Shown: positions 1 to 10,089 of the stretch, piece by piece
Numbering within the stretch: position 1 is the first letter of the stretch
How the letters are laid out: each line of letters opens with the position of its first letter
Assembly: GCF_029784135.1 (NCBI RefSeq)
Contig: NC_073746.1
Coordinates: 185,199,983-185,263,982, forward strand
Direction: 5' to 3'
Length of the DNA: 64,000 nucleotides
From: Toxorhynchites rutilus septentrionalis
Taxonomy: Eukaryota > Arthropoda > Insecta > Diptera > Culicidae
The notes under the pieces: model-generated
Databases searched by the model: none
What the model saw: only the letters and a program-made list of their open reading frames with translations
Told to the model about the DNA's origin: nothing
Translations under genes and position numbers: made by a program

Positions 1-980
1 TTTCTCAACAGTGCTATCTAAAGATTTTGCACGTAGGTTTGTTCAAGTTGCTACATTCCGGGAACAAACCCAATACGTGAGTTTTGCCAAAAGCTTGCCA
101 AGGCTGCAGTTTATCATCATCCTGATGAAACACAGGTTTCTATGACTGGTCCCTAACTGTTTCTTCCATCCAACTGACAGCATAGCCTGCTCGCAACAAA
201 TTGGACTAATCTCGAGTCTAATATCTATAGAAGTTTTCTCGAAATGTTAGGTATCCGTCGTTGTTTGACCGATTATACCTCACGAATGGGAAGCAGGAGT
301 GTAAGTTAATCTAATTTAGTGGAACAATAAAACTCCTTTTAATGACCATTCTCGTTAGTAGCGCTGTTGTTGTTTACGTTTTGATCTATACGATGAAGAT
401 TAAAGAAAAGAGCAGTTGATGATAATTACGTTAATTCATTTTTTTTCTTTTTTTTTCTCGAAACTAGTGTCTATTTTCATGAATTTGCTAATCCAAATTT
501 CAGCCTCACTCGGGGTGGTCGGGTCACCTGCCTTTTTATTATATCACCGGAATTCCATCTGCCCTCTCGAAATAATTTGAGATTGAGAACTTGACATCAT
601 ATTTTAGTTTTAGTCTTATTTAAAACTTTGGACCTTTGCCGTACGTGAAGCGCGTATGTCGTACAATGTATTGAAATGTTTTATCATATCTTGCTGTTGA
701 TAATGAACGAACGATTAAATTCAATTAATTATTGAATCCACCATCTCGAAGCATTTTCACAGGGTATTATATTGCTGTCCCGAAAATTTTCAGGGGGTGA
801 TAGAGGATTATATTTGATGAAAAAAAAATCTTTCTGCGCATATGGTCGACGCCGAACTATGACAGAGTTGTTGAACTCACTTATTTTGGGCTCTGTTTGC
901 TTCAAAATGGCTCTAATTACAATAATACGCTACTTAGAACGATTCTGTTGCTACCATTTGAAAGATATTAGGTGTGCCGG
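1..980. other. Unassigned AT-rich DNA
   Basis: I see no convincing coding, RNA or repeat signature here. Short open frames exist but lack protein-like composition and recognisable motifs. The stretch is probably intergenic DNA or intron of the gene whose exons appear from 19586 onward. Confidence 0.5.
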
Positions 981-984
981 TAAA

Positions 985-1745
985 TTTCTTTGGTTTTACA
1001 ACAGATGGCGTATCTTGATATTTATTCCAGTGAATCAAATTTCCAGACATTCGTTGGAAAGCTACTGTCATTGCGCGTCTTTTTCAGTATATGCCAAAAA
1101 GTTGAAGCGTAAACAACATAGTTTTTTTGCCACTTCGAATGTGTCGAATTTCGCTCCAACGAGAGTGTTTTTGCGGGGAGTGCTACTTCATTACCTCAAT
1201 ACGAAGAAAAAAGCTGCGGAAAGTCATCGCATTTTGGTGGAAGTTTATGGTGACCATGCGCCAACTGAGCGAACGTGTTAGACGTGGTTTGCACGGTTTA
1301 AAAGTGGTAATTTTAACTTGGAAGATGAAGAACGTTCCAGACCGCCAAAAAATTTGAAGATCATGAATTGGAGGCTTTACTCGATCAAGATCCATCACAA
1401 ACGCAACACGAACTTGCAGATACACTTGGAGTAGCTAAAAAAACTATATCCGATCGTTTAAAAGCAATGAGAATGATCCGAATGATAGGGCATTAGGTGC
1501 CGTATGAATTGAAGCCACGAGACGTCGAACACCGTTTTTTCACGTGCGAACAACTGCTCCAACGACATAAAAAAAAGGATTGTTTGCGCCGAATCGTTAC
1601 TGGCGATGAAAAGTGGGTCCATGGCGACAATCCTAAACGTCGGGCAACGTATGGATACCCCAGCCATGCATCAACATCGACGGCCGCGCGGAATATTCAC
1701 GGCCAGAAGGTGATGCTGTCTATTTGGTGGAACCAGCTGGGTGTC
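985..1745 (+). mobile_element. mariner element, 5' half with broken transposase
   Basis: The translation, in several frames, follows an insect mariner transposase: an N-terminal AAESHRILVEVYGDHA block near 1215, a helix-turn-helix region, then VPYELKPRDVEHRFFTCEQL near 1500 and the first catalytic aspartate in VTGDEKW near 1600. It ends at IWWNQLGV near 1742, before the second catalytic aspartate. Frameshifts and stops between 1270 and 1500 inactivate it. Right after the break lies a block shared with 6625-6905, where the missing 3' half of a very similar mariner sits on the other strand. The mariner assignment is firm; the outer left boundary is estimated because I could not define the terminal repeat. 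Confidence 0.8.
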
Positions 1746-1915
1746 AAAAAAGTTCAGCCGTTTGTGTGTTAAAACGGATTAAATGCTTAGCTATTTTTGA
1801 ATCTGTCATTTTTTTTTTATTTTTTTTACTATAAATGTGTTTTCTCCTTTTTTAAATTTTTATAAATACCATGGGCGGAGGCCATAAACAGTGGCCTTTC
1901 ACATTTGCGTGCACA
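1745..1915 (+). repeat. Inverted junction block shared with 6625-6905
   Basis: This block contains the string CCATGGGCGGAGGC and an adjoining T-rich tract that reappear, reverse-complemented, at 6625-6905. Its first 50 bases correspond to the subterminal part of the DD37E element at 6835-7975 (the CGTTTGTGTGT region). It therefore records a mariner/DD37E junction present at two places in opposite orientation. Confidence 0.65.
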
Positions 1916-1979
1916 AAGGTTGAATAGAAGTTTCGATGACAAATAGTTTAGGCATTATTAAGCATAGAGCTGAACAAAA

Positions 1980-2421
1980 CAGCGAATCACAGTCATATTA
2001 GCTCCTTCTCCGTCTCATCAAAAAATTGGATTAGACCCTCCGCTTCAGGTTTGCTCAGAAATTCTCGATGGGACGCAACTTGGAGACGTTCGGAGGGTTG
2101 GCGAACCTTAGAACAAGATCTATCTTCAAGCGGTTCATCTCCTCCAGCGACTTCTTTGTGCTGTAAATTTCCTGATCACCGCAAGTCCCGAATGAACGAA
2201 GAGCGGCTTTGACATCCGTGTTTCGTTGATGGTTAAGCACAGAAGCACCTTCTTTGGGAACTTGGTGTAGGAGATGTACTTCATGTCGGAACTTACCGTA
2301 GAGTGGCTGGTTCCCTGCCAGTCGTTGCCATCCAGCGTTTAATACGTCGCGTCGTCCATGACGACTACGACTTTCTGTTTTGCCGGAAAAATCATTCTCC
2401 ATCACTTTTAGACTTTGTTCC
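1980..2421 (-). pseudogene. Tc1-like transposase, C-terminal half (split by LTR element)
   Basis: Minus-strand frames recall a mosquito Tc1-like transposase: a degenerate DD-type first catalytic region near 2345, a KFPKKVLL-like core, then NPPNVSKLRPIENF near 2065, the block that carries the last acidic catalytic residue. The reading frame shifts several times and part of the middle is missing. The N-terminal half lies at 4794-5095 and is separated by a complete LTR retrotransposon insertion. The remnant at 16990-17640 shares the same protein blocks, so both belong to one family. Confidence 0.7.
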
Positions 2422-2641
2422 TGTGGGATATCGGTATAATACGGTCCAACCCTGGTTCCTCTCGTATGACACGACACACACACCAACGCGAGCGGAAGCT
2501 CGACTCGGGGACTACCGACCCGAAGTGTCTACATCGCTCGTCTCCTTTCTTTCGCAGTGCATCGAGCAGGTAAGACGTGCATTCCAGAAGCTCCGGTGCG
2601 TTGGGTGATTTCCCTATGAATCGGTCGGATTAGTTCGCACA
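2422..2641 (+). repeat. 5' LTR
   Basis: Direct repeat of 220 bp starting TGTGGGATATCGG and ending TTCGCACA, matching 4574-4793 almost base for base. The left flank GTTCC is repeated after the right LTR. Confidence 0.9.
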
Positions 2642-2643
2642 TT

Positions 2644-2657
2644 TGGCGATCCTGCCA
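2644..2657 (+). other. Primer-binding site of LTR element
   Basis: TGGCGATCCTGCCA begins two bases after the 5' LTR. Its reverse complement ends in CCA, as a tRNA 3' end does. Which tRNA is used was not determined. Confidence 0.65.
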
Positions 2658-2869
2658 GGAGAATATTAATTTTCCTAGGTAGCCTATCTGAGATTATCCT
2701 CCGCTTCTAATGGGAAATCACTCACGAATGAAAAAAAAGGGAAAAAAATCTAACAGAATTAGGATACTGAGTGTGTGCTTGAAAATTTCAACATGGCGTC
2801 TTTTCGTCACTACGGTTGTAAATTTTGCAAAAATGTCATGAGAGTGTTCAGCATGTTGTAGTGTGAAAT

Positions 2870-3180
2870 GCGTGTTGGGATAATCCGCTAACTTGTAAGT
2901 GTGATCGGGATGACCACATAGCGTGAGTGCGCGCAGGAATTCACAACAACCACGGCTCATGAGAAAAATTCATGTGCGCGTGTTAGAACAGACGATCTGG
3001 TGCGTTGGGATGACCACCAATACAGAAAGAAATGTCCTCGGTTTGTGTGAGTTTGGGATGACCACAATAATCGATGGATAAGCAAAAATACGGTAGCGAC
3101 GCGTTAGGATAACCGTCAAAAATAAGCCGGAAATTGCAAAAAAAAGAGAAAGCCTTCAGTGTGTCCGTAATGACCAAGTA
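2870..3180 (+). repeat. Degenerate GGGATGACCAC repeats in the LTR element leader
   Basis: About five imperfect copies of a GGGATGACCAC-like motif occur near 2878, 2907, 3006, 3055 and 3107, unevenly spaced by 30 to 100 bases. They lie between the primer-binding site and the integrase remnant. Function is unknown; they may be a leader or packaging-region repeat. Confidence 0.45.
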
Positions 3181-3489
3181 GACCGATATTCGACAGTTCG
3201 TTGAAAGCGGATTGGCAACTAGTTTATATGTATTCGAGTATTACTCCCGGGGTACCTGACGTCTAGGCTGTGTGAGTGAAATGATTCCTAGTCTTCAAAT
3301 AAAGTGGCTGTATGCGTGTGTAAAACTTACTTAAGCAACATGTCTGGTTTGTTTACGTATAGTCAAACTTAAGCCAAAATAAATAAACAAAGTGTGAAAT
3401 AAAGATATTCAGAAAACACACATTCATACCCCAGAATACATTTTTTTTTGTTTTGTTTGAAATAACACTTGGACCTGACACTACCTATT

Positions 3490-3974
3490 CACCAATTACA
3501 GACAAAGTTTAACGTTTGCGGGAAAATAAGACGACACTTACCTTTACTGTTCGGCCAAAAGTCAGATCACGATGAAGACTTGATCAACTTCAGAGATCTT
3601 CAGGCCAAGTTGCGAAGAAAGGAGTACGAAGACGCTCGTCGGGGTGCCAGAAAATACCTGGAGATTTGGTAATTGCGGAGCGATTGGCACGAACGAAGGG
3701 AGATACAAGATTTGACCCGACTAAACTAACCGTAGTCGCAGAGGATAACGGCAATCTTGTTTTATGTGACGATAATGGGCGAAACTTCCGTCGTCACGTA
3801 ACGCAAACTCGCAAGGTTAATGAGTGGAGAGCTCGCGAACCTGTGGTGGAGAATAAGGTTGACCAGGAATCAACACGACGCCGCTCCAACCGGGACCGTA
3901 AGCCTCCTGCTTATCCGGACACGTACGTACGGGTGTGTGAGCACGAAGATTTGGACCGTTGTGACCCCAAATAA
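3490..3974 (+). pseudogene. Ty3/gypsy integrase C-terminal fragment
   Basis: Residues encoded at 3666-3974 (ERLARTKGDTRFDPTKLTVV, then a VLCDDNGRNFRRHVTQTRKV block) match the C-terminal tail of gypsy-group Pol from insects. It is preceded in another frame (3490-3670) by a segment containing RRKEYEDARRGARK, which is normally continuous with it, so at least one frameshift is present. It ends at a TAA at 3972. The integrase catalytic core and everything upstream are missing, so the element would need another copy to move. Confidence 0.75.
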
Positions 3975-4558
3975 TTCATTTCACGCGTTGAAATTCCCGA
4001 AATACATAGCACTGTATGAAAAAAATTAAAATAATTTAGACTGATGACAATCGTATAACCTTAGCAACTCGCTCGGTTGTTGTTGTAGTTTTGATTTGCT
4101 TTTGGCCCGAGGAACTGTGCATCATAATCGCCAGTAAACAAACAACTCGCTCTGGGAATCAAAACAAAATCGATTAAAAGAACTAACGAACCAAATCAAA
4201 ACAAAACCGGTAAAATGACATTTCTCACCCCACTGCAAATAGTATTGGTGTAAGATCGGTCTACACTGCAATCCAAAAAACTTAAAATTAAGTCTTTTTG
4301 ATCCATCATGACAGCTAAGTCTTTTTTATCTCCATTTTAAGTTTTTTTTTCGGCTTTCCGTGTAGGGGAAATCGTATGAACGTACACGGTTAGAAAAAGG
4401 AGTTCAATTTTAGATTCTTTCCAACCAAATCGTAACTTGTGCAGTGGGCGAATGAAGACACTTGATTTTGGGTATAATGGAAGTTGCACTTGCTGGTATT
4501 TCCCTATCTTTAGTGGAATAATAAAAGTTGTAAGGACATGTACGCATTCTTTTATTCC

Positions 4559-4573
4559 GAAGAAGAGGGAAGA
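4559..4573 (+). other. Polypurine tract of LTR element
   Basis: GAAGAAGAGGGAAGA lies directly against the start of the 3' LTR, the expected position and composition for the plus-strand primer. Confidence 0.7.
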
Positions 4574-4793
4574 TGTGGGATATCGGTATAATACGGTCCA
4601 ACCCTGGTTCCTCTCGTATGACACGACACACACACCAACGCGAGCGGAAGCTCGACTCGGGGACTACCGACCCAAAGTGTCTACATCGCTCGTCTCCTTT
4701 CTTTCGCAGTGCATCGAGCAGGTAAGACGTGCATTCCAGAAGCTCCAGTGCGTTGGGTGATTTCCCTATGAATCGGTCGGATTAGTTCTCACA
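4574..4793 (+). repeat. 3' LTR
   Basis: 220-bp copy of the 5' LTR, ending TTCTCACA and followed by the duplicated target GTTCC at 4794-4798. Confidence 0.9.
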
Positions 4794-5095
4794 GTTCCTG
4801 GGTCTCAACTTGCTATTCTGACACGGCCAATCTTGACTTACTTTTCCGCATGATGATGTCCATCTTCGCTAGGTATTTTTTCTGTCTGACTGTCTGCCTG
4901 TCAGTTTGCGATCGCGTAGCACCGTCGGACGACCGGAACCAGGCTTTCGTTCAATGCGCTCATTCTTCTGTGTAAATGTAAGGATATTATAGATACCGGA
5001 ACGTGCGTATACGCAATGGGATGGACTTCCCAATACGCACAAACCATGGAGTGCGGTTACTTTACTGCTTCCGCCATAACTTCCGCAGTGCAACT
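4794..5095 (-). pseudogene. Tc1-like transposase, N-terminal half
   Basis: The minus strand encodes an ARSGIYNIL segment followed by RIERKPGSGRPTVLRDRKLT, the helix-turn-helix and GRP-type linker typical of Tc1 transposase N-termini. Next comes MDIIMRKSKSRLAVSE in a shifted frame, which stops at 4794 where the LTR retrotransposon entered. The partner half continues at 2421 on the same strand. Frameshifts predate or are independent of the LTR insertion. Confidence 0.7.
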
Positions 5096-5179
5096 GATAG
5101 CGCTGGTAAATTTCGTTTGAAAACTCATAGGTTACTATGATTGACGATGCACAAGTTGTCTCATCACCAGCTGTTAAGC

Positions 5180-5841
5180 TAAGATAAGATCAGACAATAG
5201 GACCAAATTTCTGTCAGTCGTTCTGATTTTTGATTGGTTGGTTAAATTTTGTAAACAAAGTCGATTTTTCAGTGTTGCCAATAAAAATAATTTCATTTGT
5301 TTTGAATTTAGAAATAGTGAATTTAATGGATATTACAATATTTAGTTTAATGGAAATGTGAAGGAATCATATACAAGTTTAATGTATGTGTTTTTTTCAC
5401 AATGGAATAAAGTGGCAAAACACTCATTTGTCAATTTAGCTTCGTTAGGTCCCTAATTCGATTTCATATTTCGAAATATAATTTCCATTGCTAAGAAGAA
5501 ATGGAAAGTCCCATTCCCATTCATCATGCAGATGAGAGAGTTGTCAGCTCTAGCTCGTAAATATGAAACTAGAGATGGTTGAAACCATCCAGGTTGTGTT
5601 TTGCTGACTACCAATTGTTACACTGCTGACATGTTCCTTCCCGCTGAATTTATTGAGATTGCCTAATTGAAAATATTCAAAATCATTAAATTCGTACCAA
5701 CCAAATGATACGATTCATAAAAACAGAAATTAAAAAAAAACCGAAATCTTATAATATTTGACAACTCTGGCATCTTCATGTCATGGCTTCGTTCTTGGAC
5801 GACGAAGAAGAGTAAGAAGCCAGTTGTCTGATCTTATATTA
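5180..5841. mobile_element. Non-autonomous inverted-repeat element (MITE-like)
   Basis: The 18 bases at 5180-5197 (starting TAAGATAAGATC) recur inverted at 5824-5841 with one mismatch, and both ends finish in TA. No coding sequence is visible in the 660-bp interior, which is AT rich. A TA-target element is likely; the superfamily was not identified. Confidence 0.6.
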
Positions 5842-6335
5842 GGTGTTAAGGTGAACGCATGAAAAATTCGTAAAATTTGTCCATTATTTTAATGCAAGCG
5901 TTATACAGGTTGTTAGACAGATGACCCAAAAACTTTCGCATACTTGGTGTTTTTGATGTACGTAACCGCCAGGGCAGCAACATAGGGATGTGATGAAGTA
6001 TGCCGTTAAAGAAGAAATCGTGAGTTTTGAAGATTCCATTTAAGGCCCACCAGGAAGTGCTTGAAATCTTATTGTAGCGAAATTAAAAAAATAATAAAGA
6101 ATGTATTGTAATGTGTTTAGATCATTTTCATTTGGTCTATAGAAACTATTAAGTTTATCGTGATTTTTTAGAGAAAGTTAATAAAAATTGCCTAATAAAA
6201 CTCCGAATTTTAAGTTTTTTTTACTTCTAAAGAGTTATTTAACTGTTCTCAGTAACAAGTTTTCTTAATAGGAGTACCGGTATGTTTCTTCGTTTTTTTC
6301 AAAAATTAATGCTTTTGTTCTGCAAAAAGGGTTAC
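5842..6335. other. Unassigned AT-rich spacer
   Basis: No recognisable gene or repeat; probably old transposon or intron sequence between the MITE and the inverted mariner fragment. Confidence 0.4.
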
Positions 6336-6339
6336 AAAT

Positions 6340-6628
6340 TTAATATTTAAAGTATCGCCCATCACTAATCACAACTTTCTGGCAATTCACGGATCCCTTT
6401 GCGGAAATAACTGGCCGGTTTGTCGGCTAACCACGAATCGATCCAATTTTTGACTTCATCAAAATTGGAGCTGGTGCTGGTCAACCAGGCAATGTTTCAT
6501 CGATCGAAAAAGGTAGTAATCGGACGGAGCAATGCCAGTAGAATACGGCGGGTGGGATAGGACCTCCCATTTCAGCGTTTCCAAGTATGTTTTGACGGGT
6601 TTCGCGACATGCGGCCGAGCAATGTCGC
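6340..6628 (-). mobile_element. mariner element, 3' half of transposase
   Basis: The minus strand encodes ARPHVAKPVKTYLETLKWEV, then a PPYSTGIAPSDYYLFRSMKH block carrying the third catalytic aspartate of the DD34D triad, then WIDSWLADKPASYF and the C-terminal end near 6375. This is the part missing from the mariner half at 985-1745 and belongs to the same subfamily. It is joined at 6625-6660 to the shared junction block. Together the two look like one element broken apart and re-oriented, or two related copies that each kept one half. Confidence 0.78.
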
Positions 6629-6905
6629 AAATGTGACAAGTCACTTGTTAGCTCTTGCTGTTTGTTGCCTCCGCCCATGGTATTTATTAAAATTTAAAAA
6701 AGGAGAAAAACACATTTATAGTAAAATAAATAAAAAAAACTAGATTGAGTCCTTCGTATATAACTAAAAAAAATACCAATAAATTCAATGGATAAACATA
6801 ATAAAACTAAAATTATAGATTAAAAAATAGCGAGTAGGAGTGTGTCGAAAAGTATTCTTAAGCATTTAACCCGTTATTACACACAAACGGGTGAACTTTT
6901 TTTGA
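6625..6905 (-). repeat. Inverted junction block (partner of 1745-1915)
   Basis: Contains GCCTCCGCCCATGG and the A-rich tract that are the reverse complement of 1745-1915. Here the block runs intact into the terminal repeat of the DD37E element at 6835, whereas the copy at 1745 has lost that terminus. Confidence 0.6.
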
Positions 6906-7975
6906 CGTGTAATCAGAGCACGCTTCATTTACATGTCACAAATCGAAATACAAGTCATTTAGTCGCGGTCATAAAGTTGTTTTCTAAATGTCGCTGATTG
7001 ATTTGGAATTTAAAAAGAAAATTCTGCACAATTGGTGCACCGAAAAGGGTGTTACATACCACAAAATAGCAAGAAAATTCAAAGTTCGTCCAGTTAAGCG
7101 GATCATCGCAAAATTCGGTAATAAAAGTTCTTTCGAGGATCTCAGCAGAAGTGGACGAAAACCCGGACCAAGTAATCCCGAATTGGACAAGATCGCGCTA
7201 AAACACCAGCTCAAAAACTATATGAGCGTATTTTGAACAATCCCAACCAAAGCATTCTTATGGATGACGAAACATACGTCAAAGTAGATTCCAGAACGAT
7301 GCCGGGACCTCAATTTTATACAAATTTTATACCTCAATCGATTGAAGAGAGTGTACCATTAGCGGATACGACTGTTGCGATGGAAAAAATCGACCAAAAA
7401 GTGCTTGTTTGGCAAGCCATTTACACGCGTTCGTCAATTTTTTTCACAAAAGGACTATAAATGCTCAAATTCATGTGGAAGAATGCTTGAAGAAGAGATT
7501 GCTTTCACTTTATGAAAAGCACGGGGTTTCTCCTCTATTCTGGCCAAATCCACTCTAATCCATCCACACATTATGCCAAATCCACTCTACAATGGTTTTC
7601 GGAAAACAAAATCATGTTCGTCGAAAAAGACCTCAACCCACCTAACTGTCCCCAGCTGCGGTCAATTGAACGTTACTGGACAATTGTCAAGCCCAAGTTC
7701 AAGTAGGAAGGTACAGTGTCTAAAACTAATGTCAGAGTTCAAGAAGAATTGTTCTGCAGTGTCCAGAAAGTGCACAAAGACTACTGTGCTGAATTTTATG
7801 AGTTGTGTTAAATCTAAGTTTCGATAATTTTTAAGAAATCAACAATAAGCTTGATTTTTCAATTCATTGCTTAAAAATATGCTTTAATGAAATTCGCTTT
7901 TGTGAACACTTTCTGATCGTTTCAGTTTTATTTTGATGTTCGAAAGTTTAAGACTACTTTACGATACACTCCTTA
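6835..7975 (+). mobile_element. ITmD37E-like (DD37E) transposon, degenerate
   Basis: Terminal inverted repeats begin TAGGAGTGTGTCGAAAAGTA at 6835 and, on the opposite strand, TAAGGAGTGTATCGTAAAGT at 7975, with TA at both ends. The interior encodes a broken transposase with the same block order as the DD37E copies at 23254 and 28811 but much more diverged, so it is a different family of that group. Length of about 1.14 kb is slightly short for the group. Confidence 0.78.
6988..7706 (+). pseudogene. DD37E transposase remnant
   Basis: The start ATG at 6988 opens an N-terminal helix-turn-helix domain (MSLIDLEFKKKILHNWCTEK, later SFEDLSRSGRKPGPSNPELD). It breaks at a stop at 7234. From 7260 the DDE domain resumes with MDDETYVKVDSRT, then VLVWQAIYTR. 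After further frameshifts the segment with SENKIMFVEKDLNPPNCPQL and IERYW (about 7590-7685) carries the last catalytic glutamate. Part of the region between the two domains is deleted. Not functional. Confidence 0.75.
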
Positions 7976-8660
7976 TCTAAGGGTTAAAAAAGACGGCACA
8001 AAGTCATACACAACACGAATTAAGATTTATATACAGTACAAACAACATTACACGACACTTTAAAACATCGCTGCGGTTGGTAGCACTGAAGACGAAGAAA
8101 ACCAACCCGGACGGGGATTTGGCGGGACGTAAGAGTTCTGGTTGGGTAGAGTGGGGACTTGTCTGAACAACGCGATAGAGACTAGACGTGTCCTTAACTG
8201 CAAACTGCATTAAATCCGTGACGATTTTGTGAAAATAAATTCTTCGACTAACTGAGTGAGGAGCTAGGGAATTAGGGAAGCCAATATTGAATAAAGATCG
8301 TCTCGTTAGGAAACCATAAAGTAGCGTTTTCCCCTTTCGAGAAACCTAGTTTGGCTGGAATTGAGCCAAACCTGGGCGGAAAAAAAGAAGTACATGCGGG
8401 CAGCTAGGCGTAGCAAGTCAATTGTTACACAAATTAGGAGAAATTGTTAAGCTATTGCCAATATCGTTCGTTGAACGCAGTTTAGAGTAAATTAGAAAAC
8501 TTCACCTCCAAGGTGTGGTGGAAACGTTCGCTATCAAAAAGATGATCTTTATCTGACTACATTATTTTCTTTTAACACATATCTATAAAAAGAATACGCT
8601 TATTAGAGCCTTTTTACAGCTAGATAAAACTTTCTCAGCCTTTGATAAGCTTTTGAAAAA
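7976..8660. other. Unassigned, possible old LTR-type sequence
   Basis: No protein homology is recognisable. Composition is more mixed than the surrounding AT-rich DNA, and a poly-adenylation-like AATAAA occurs near 8290, so an old retroelement end is possible. I cannot support a specific call. Confidence 0.3.
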
Positions 8661-8673
8661 TTTAATGAAATGG

Positions 8674-9516
8674 CCGAAACTCACCATAGGGAAGCAGCTC
8701 ATAATAGATTATTCCTTGACAATCCCACCAAACACACAGCAGAACCTTCCTGGCCGTTAATGAGGGCTTGGCCACCGTCTGAGCCGCTTCAGCGGGTTTC
8801 GACCACGACCGTTTGCGCTTCACGTTGTCGTAAGTGACCCACTTTTCATCGCCAGTCACCATCCGCTTCAGAAACGGGTCGATTTTGTTGCGATTCAGCA
8901 GCGATTCACATGCGTCGATACGGTCAAAGATGTTTTTTTGTGTCAACGTGTGTGGCACCCATACATCGAGCTTCTTTGTGAATCCAAGCTGCTTCAAATG
9001 GTTAATAACGGTTTGATGACTTATCCCCAGCTCTTGGCCGATGCTACGGCTGCTACTATGCCGGTCTTTCTCGGCTAATTCAGCGATTTTGTCGCAATTT
9101 TCAACGACAGGCCTTCCGGAGCGTGGCGCATCTTCGACGACCTCTACACCAGAACGAAAACGTTGAAACCATCGTTGTGCGGTGGAAATGGAAATTGTAT
9201 CGGGTCCATAAACTGCACAAATTTTATTGGCAGCTTGAGATGCATTTTTGCCTTTGTCATACTGTACTGTACTGTATAAAATACTGTACTTTGTAGTACT
9301 GTAAAATATGTCGGATTTTCTCTTTATTTTGCTCCATATTTGCGACACTATCACTCACGAACGACTTAACCAAACAAAACACTGTCAAGGACTATATTAT
9401 AGAGCGTAATACCTTTCCAACAAGCTATAGTGTGACTCGATACAATGAATACAACTAGAACTACGCGCTTACAACGACACCTCGCGGAAATACCACAGGA
9501 CTTTTTTGACAGCCTA
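8674..9516 (-). mobile_element. mariner element, 3'-truncated
   Basis: Minus-strand frame 9354-8662 encodes a mariner transposase N-terminus: KICAVYGPDTISISTAQRWF, a second helix-turn-helix (SRSIGQELGISHQTVINHL), WVPHTLTQKN linker, first catalytic aspartate in VTGDEKWVTYDN, and VLLCVWWDCQGIIYYELLPY. The match stops right after this, so the second and third catalytic aspartates are lost. The terminal repeat at the 5' side lies near 9500-9516 (TTAGGCTGTCAAAAAAGTCC on the minus strand). The N-terminus is altered by a short ACTGT-rich repeat insertion at about 9258-9305 that replaces the expected start region. Confidence 0.82.
9258..9305. repeat. ACTGT-type microrepeat inside mariner ORF
   Basis: Several direct copies of TACTGTACTGTA-like units disrupt the normal N-terminus of the mariner transposase. 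This is an expansion within the old element. Confidence 0.5.
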
Positions 9517-9629
9517 ATATTTCTCAGCAAAAACAAATAAAAAGAGAGGAGTAAATATTGAAAAATACATTCGATTTATGTTTCAAGAAAAGTAGTGTAG
9601 GCAAATGACGATGTGATAATGTTATTTGC

Positions 9630-10085
9630 AAAAAAAAAATTAGTGGGTTATATCTATGATATAACCGCAAGGTTCACGTGGAACTACCTTAGCTGAGCAA
9701 TCATTCGTTTGTATTGATTAAATTCTTGATTGAATGAAACAGTTTACAAATTCAATTGAGTTCAATATATTTGCTCTGTGAGTGAAAAAAATGAACAAAT
9801 GTCGTGTAAAGTCAATTCATTTATTGTGATTGATTGTTCTTCGTTACAAGTAAATTTAATGACGGACCTTTTACGTTTGGTATGATGACTAGAACAAAAT
9901 ATATGTACGGAAGAATTATCAAACGTTTGATGAACCAGCCTAAGGCTGAAAATCTTTCCAATAAAGACAAAAAAAAAAATTATCAAACGATTATTTTATT
10001 TTACATTTCCCTCTGAAGTTTACATCCCAAAAGTGTACATACTTCTCGAATCTCGAATTTGCTTGAAACTGGGAAGTTCATTCGC
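9630..10085. repeat. Dispersed repeat with GGTTATATC...GATATAACC motif
   Basis: GGGTTATATCTATGATATAA followed by CCGCAAGG recurs at about 46037-46070 (GGGTTATATCTATGGTATAA then CCGCAAGG), and an inverted relative lies near 12265-12305. The remainder is AT rich with no coding signal. Probably one or more old non-autonomous elements. Confidence 0.45.
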
Positions 10086-10089
10086 TTCT

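Larger units (their letters stand above)
2422..4793 (+). mobile_element. Internally deleted Ty3/gypsy-type LTR retrotransposon
   Basis: Two near-identical 220-bp direct repeats (2422-2641 and 4574-4793) begin TGTGGG and end CACA. They are flanked outside by the same five bases, GTTCC, at 2417-2421 and 4794-4798, which is a target-site duplication. A primer-binding site follows the left LTR and a purine tract precedes the right one. Inside, only an integrase C-terminal fragment is recognisable; gag, protease and reverse transcriptase are absent. I counted about three mismatches between the LTRs, so insertion was fairly recent. It lies inside a Tc1-like transposase gene (halves at 1980-2421 and 4794-5095). 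Family assignment rests on the integrase tail. Confidence 0.88.

Noticed and set aside
7976..8660. A solo LTR or retroelement 3' end
   Set aside because: No terminal TG..CA pair, target duplication or second copy was found in the window.
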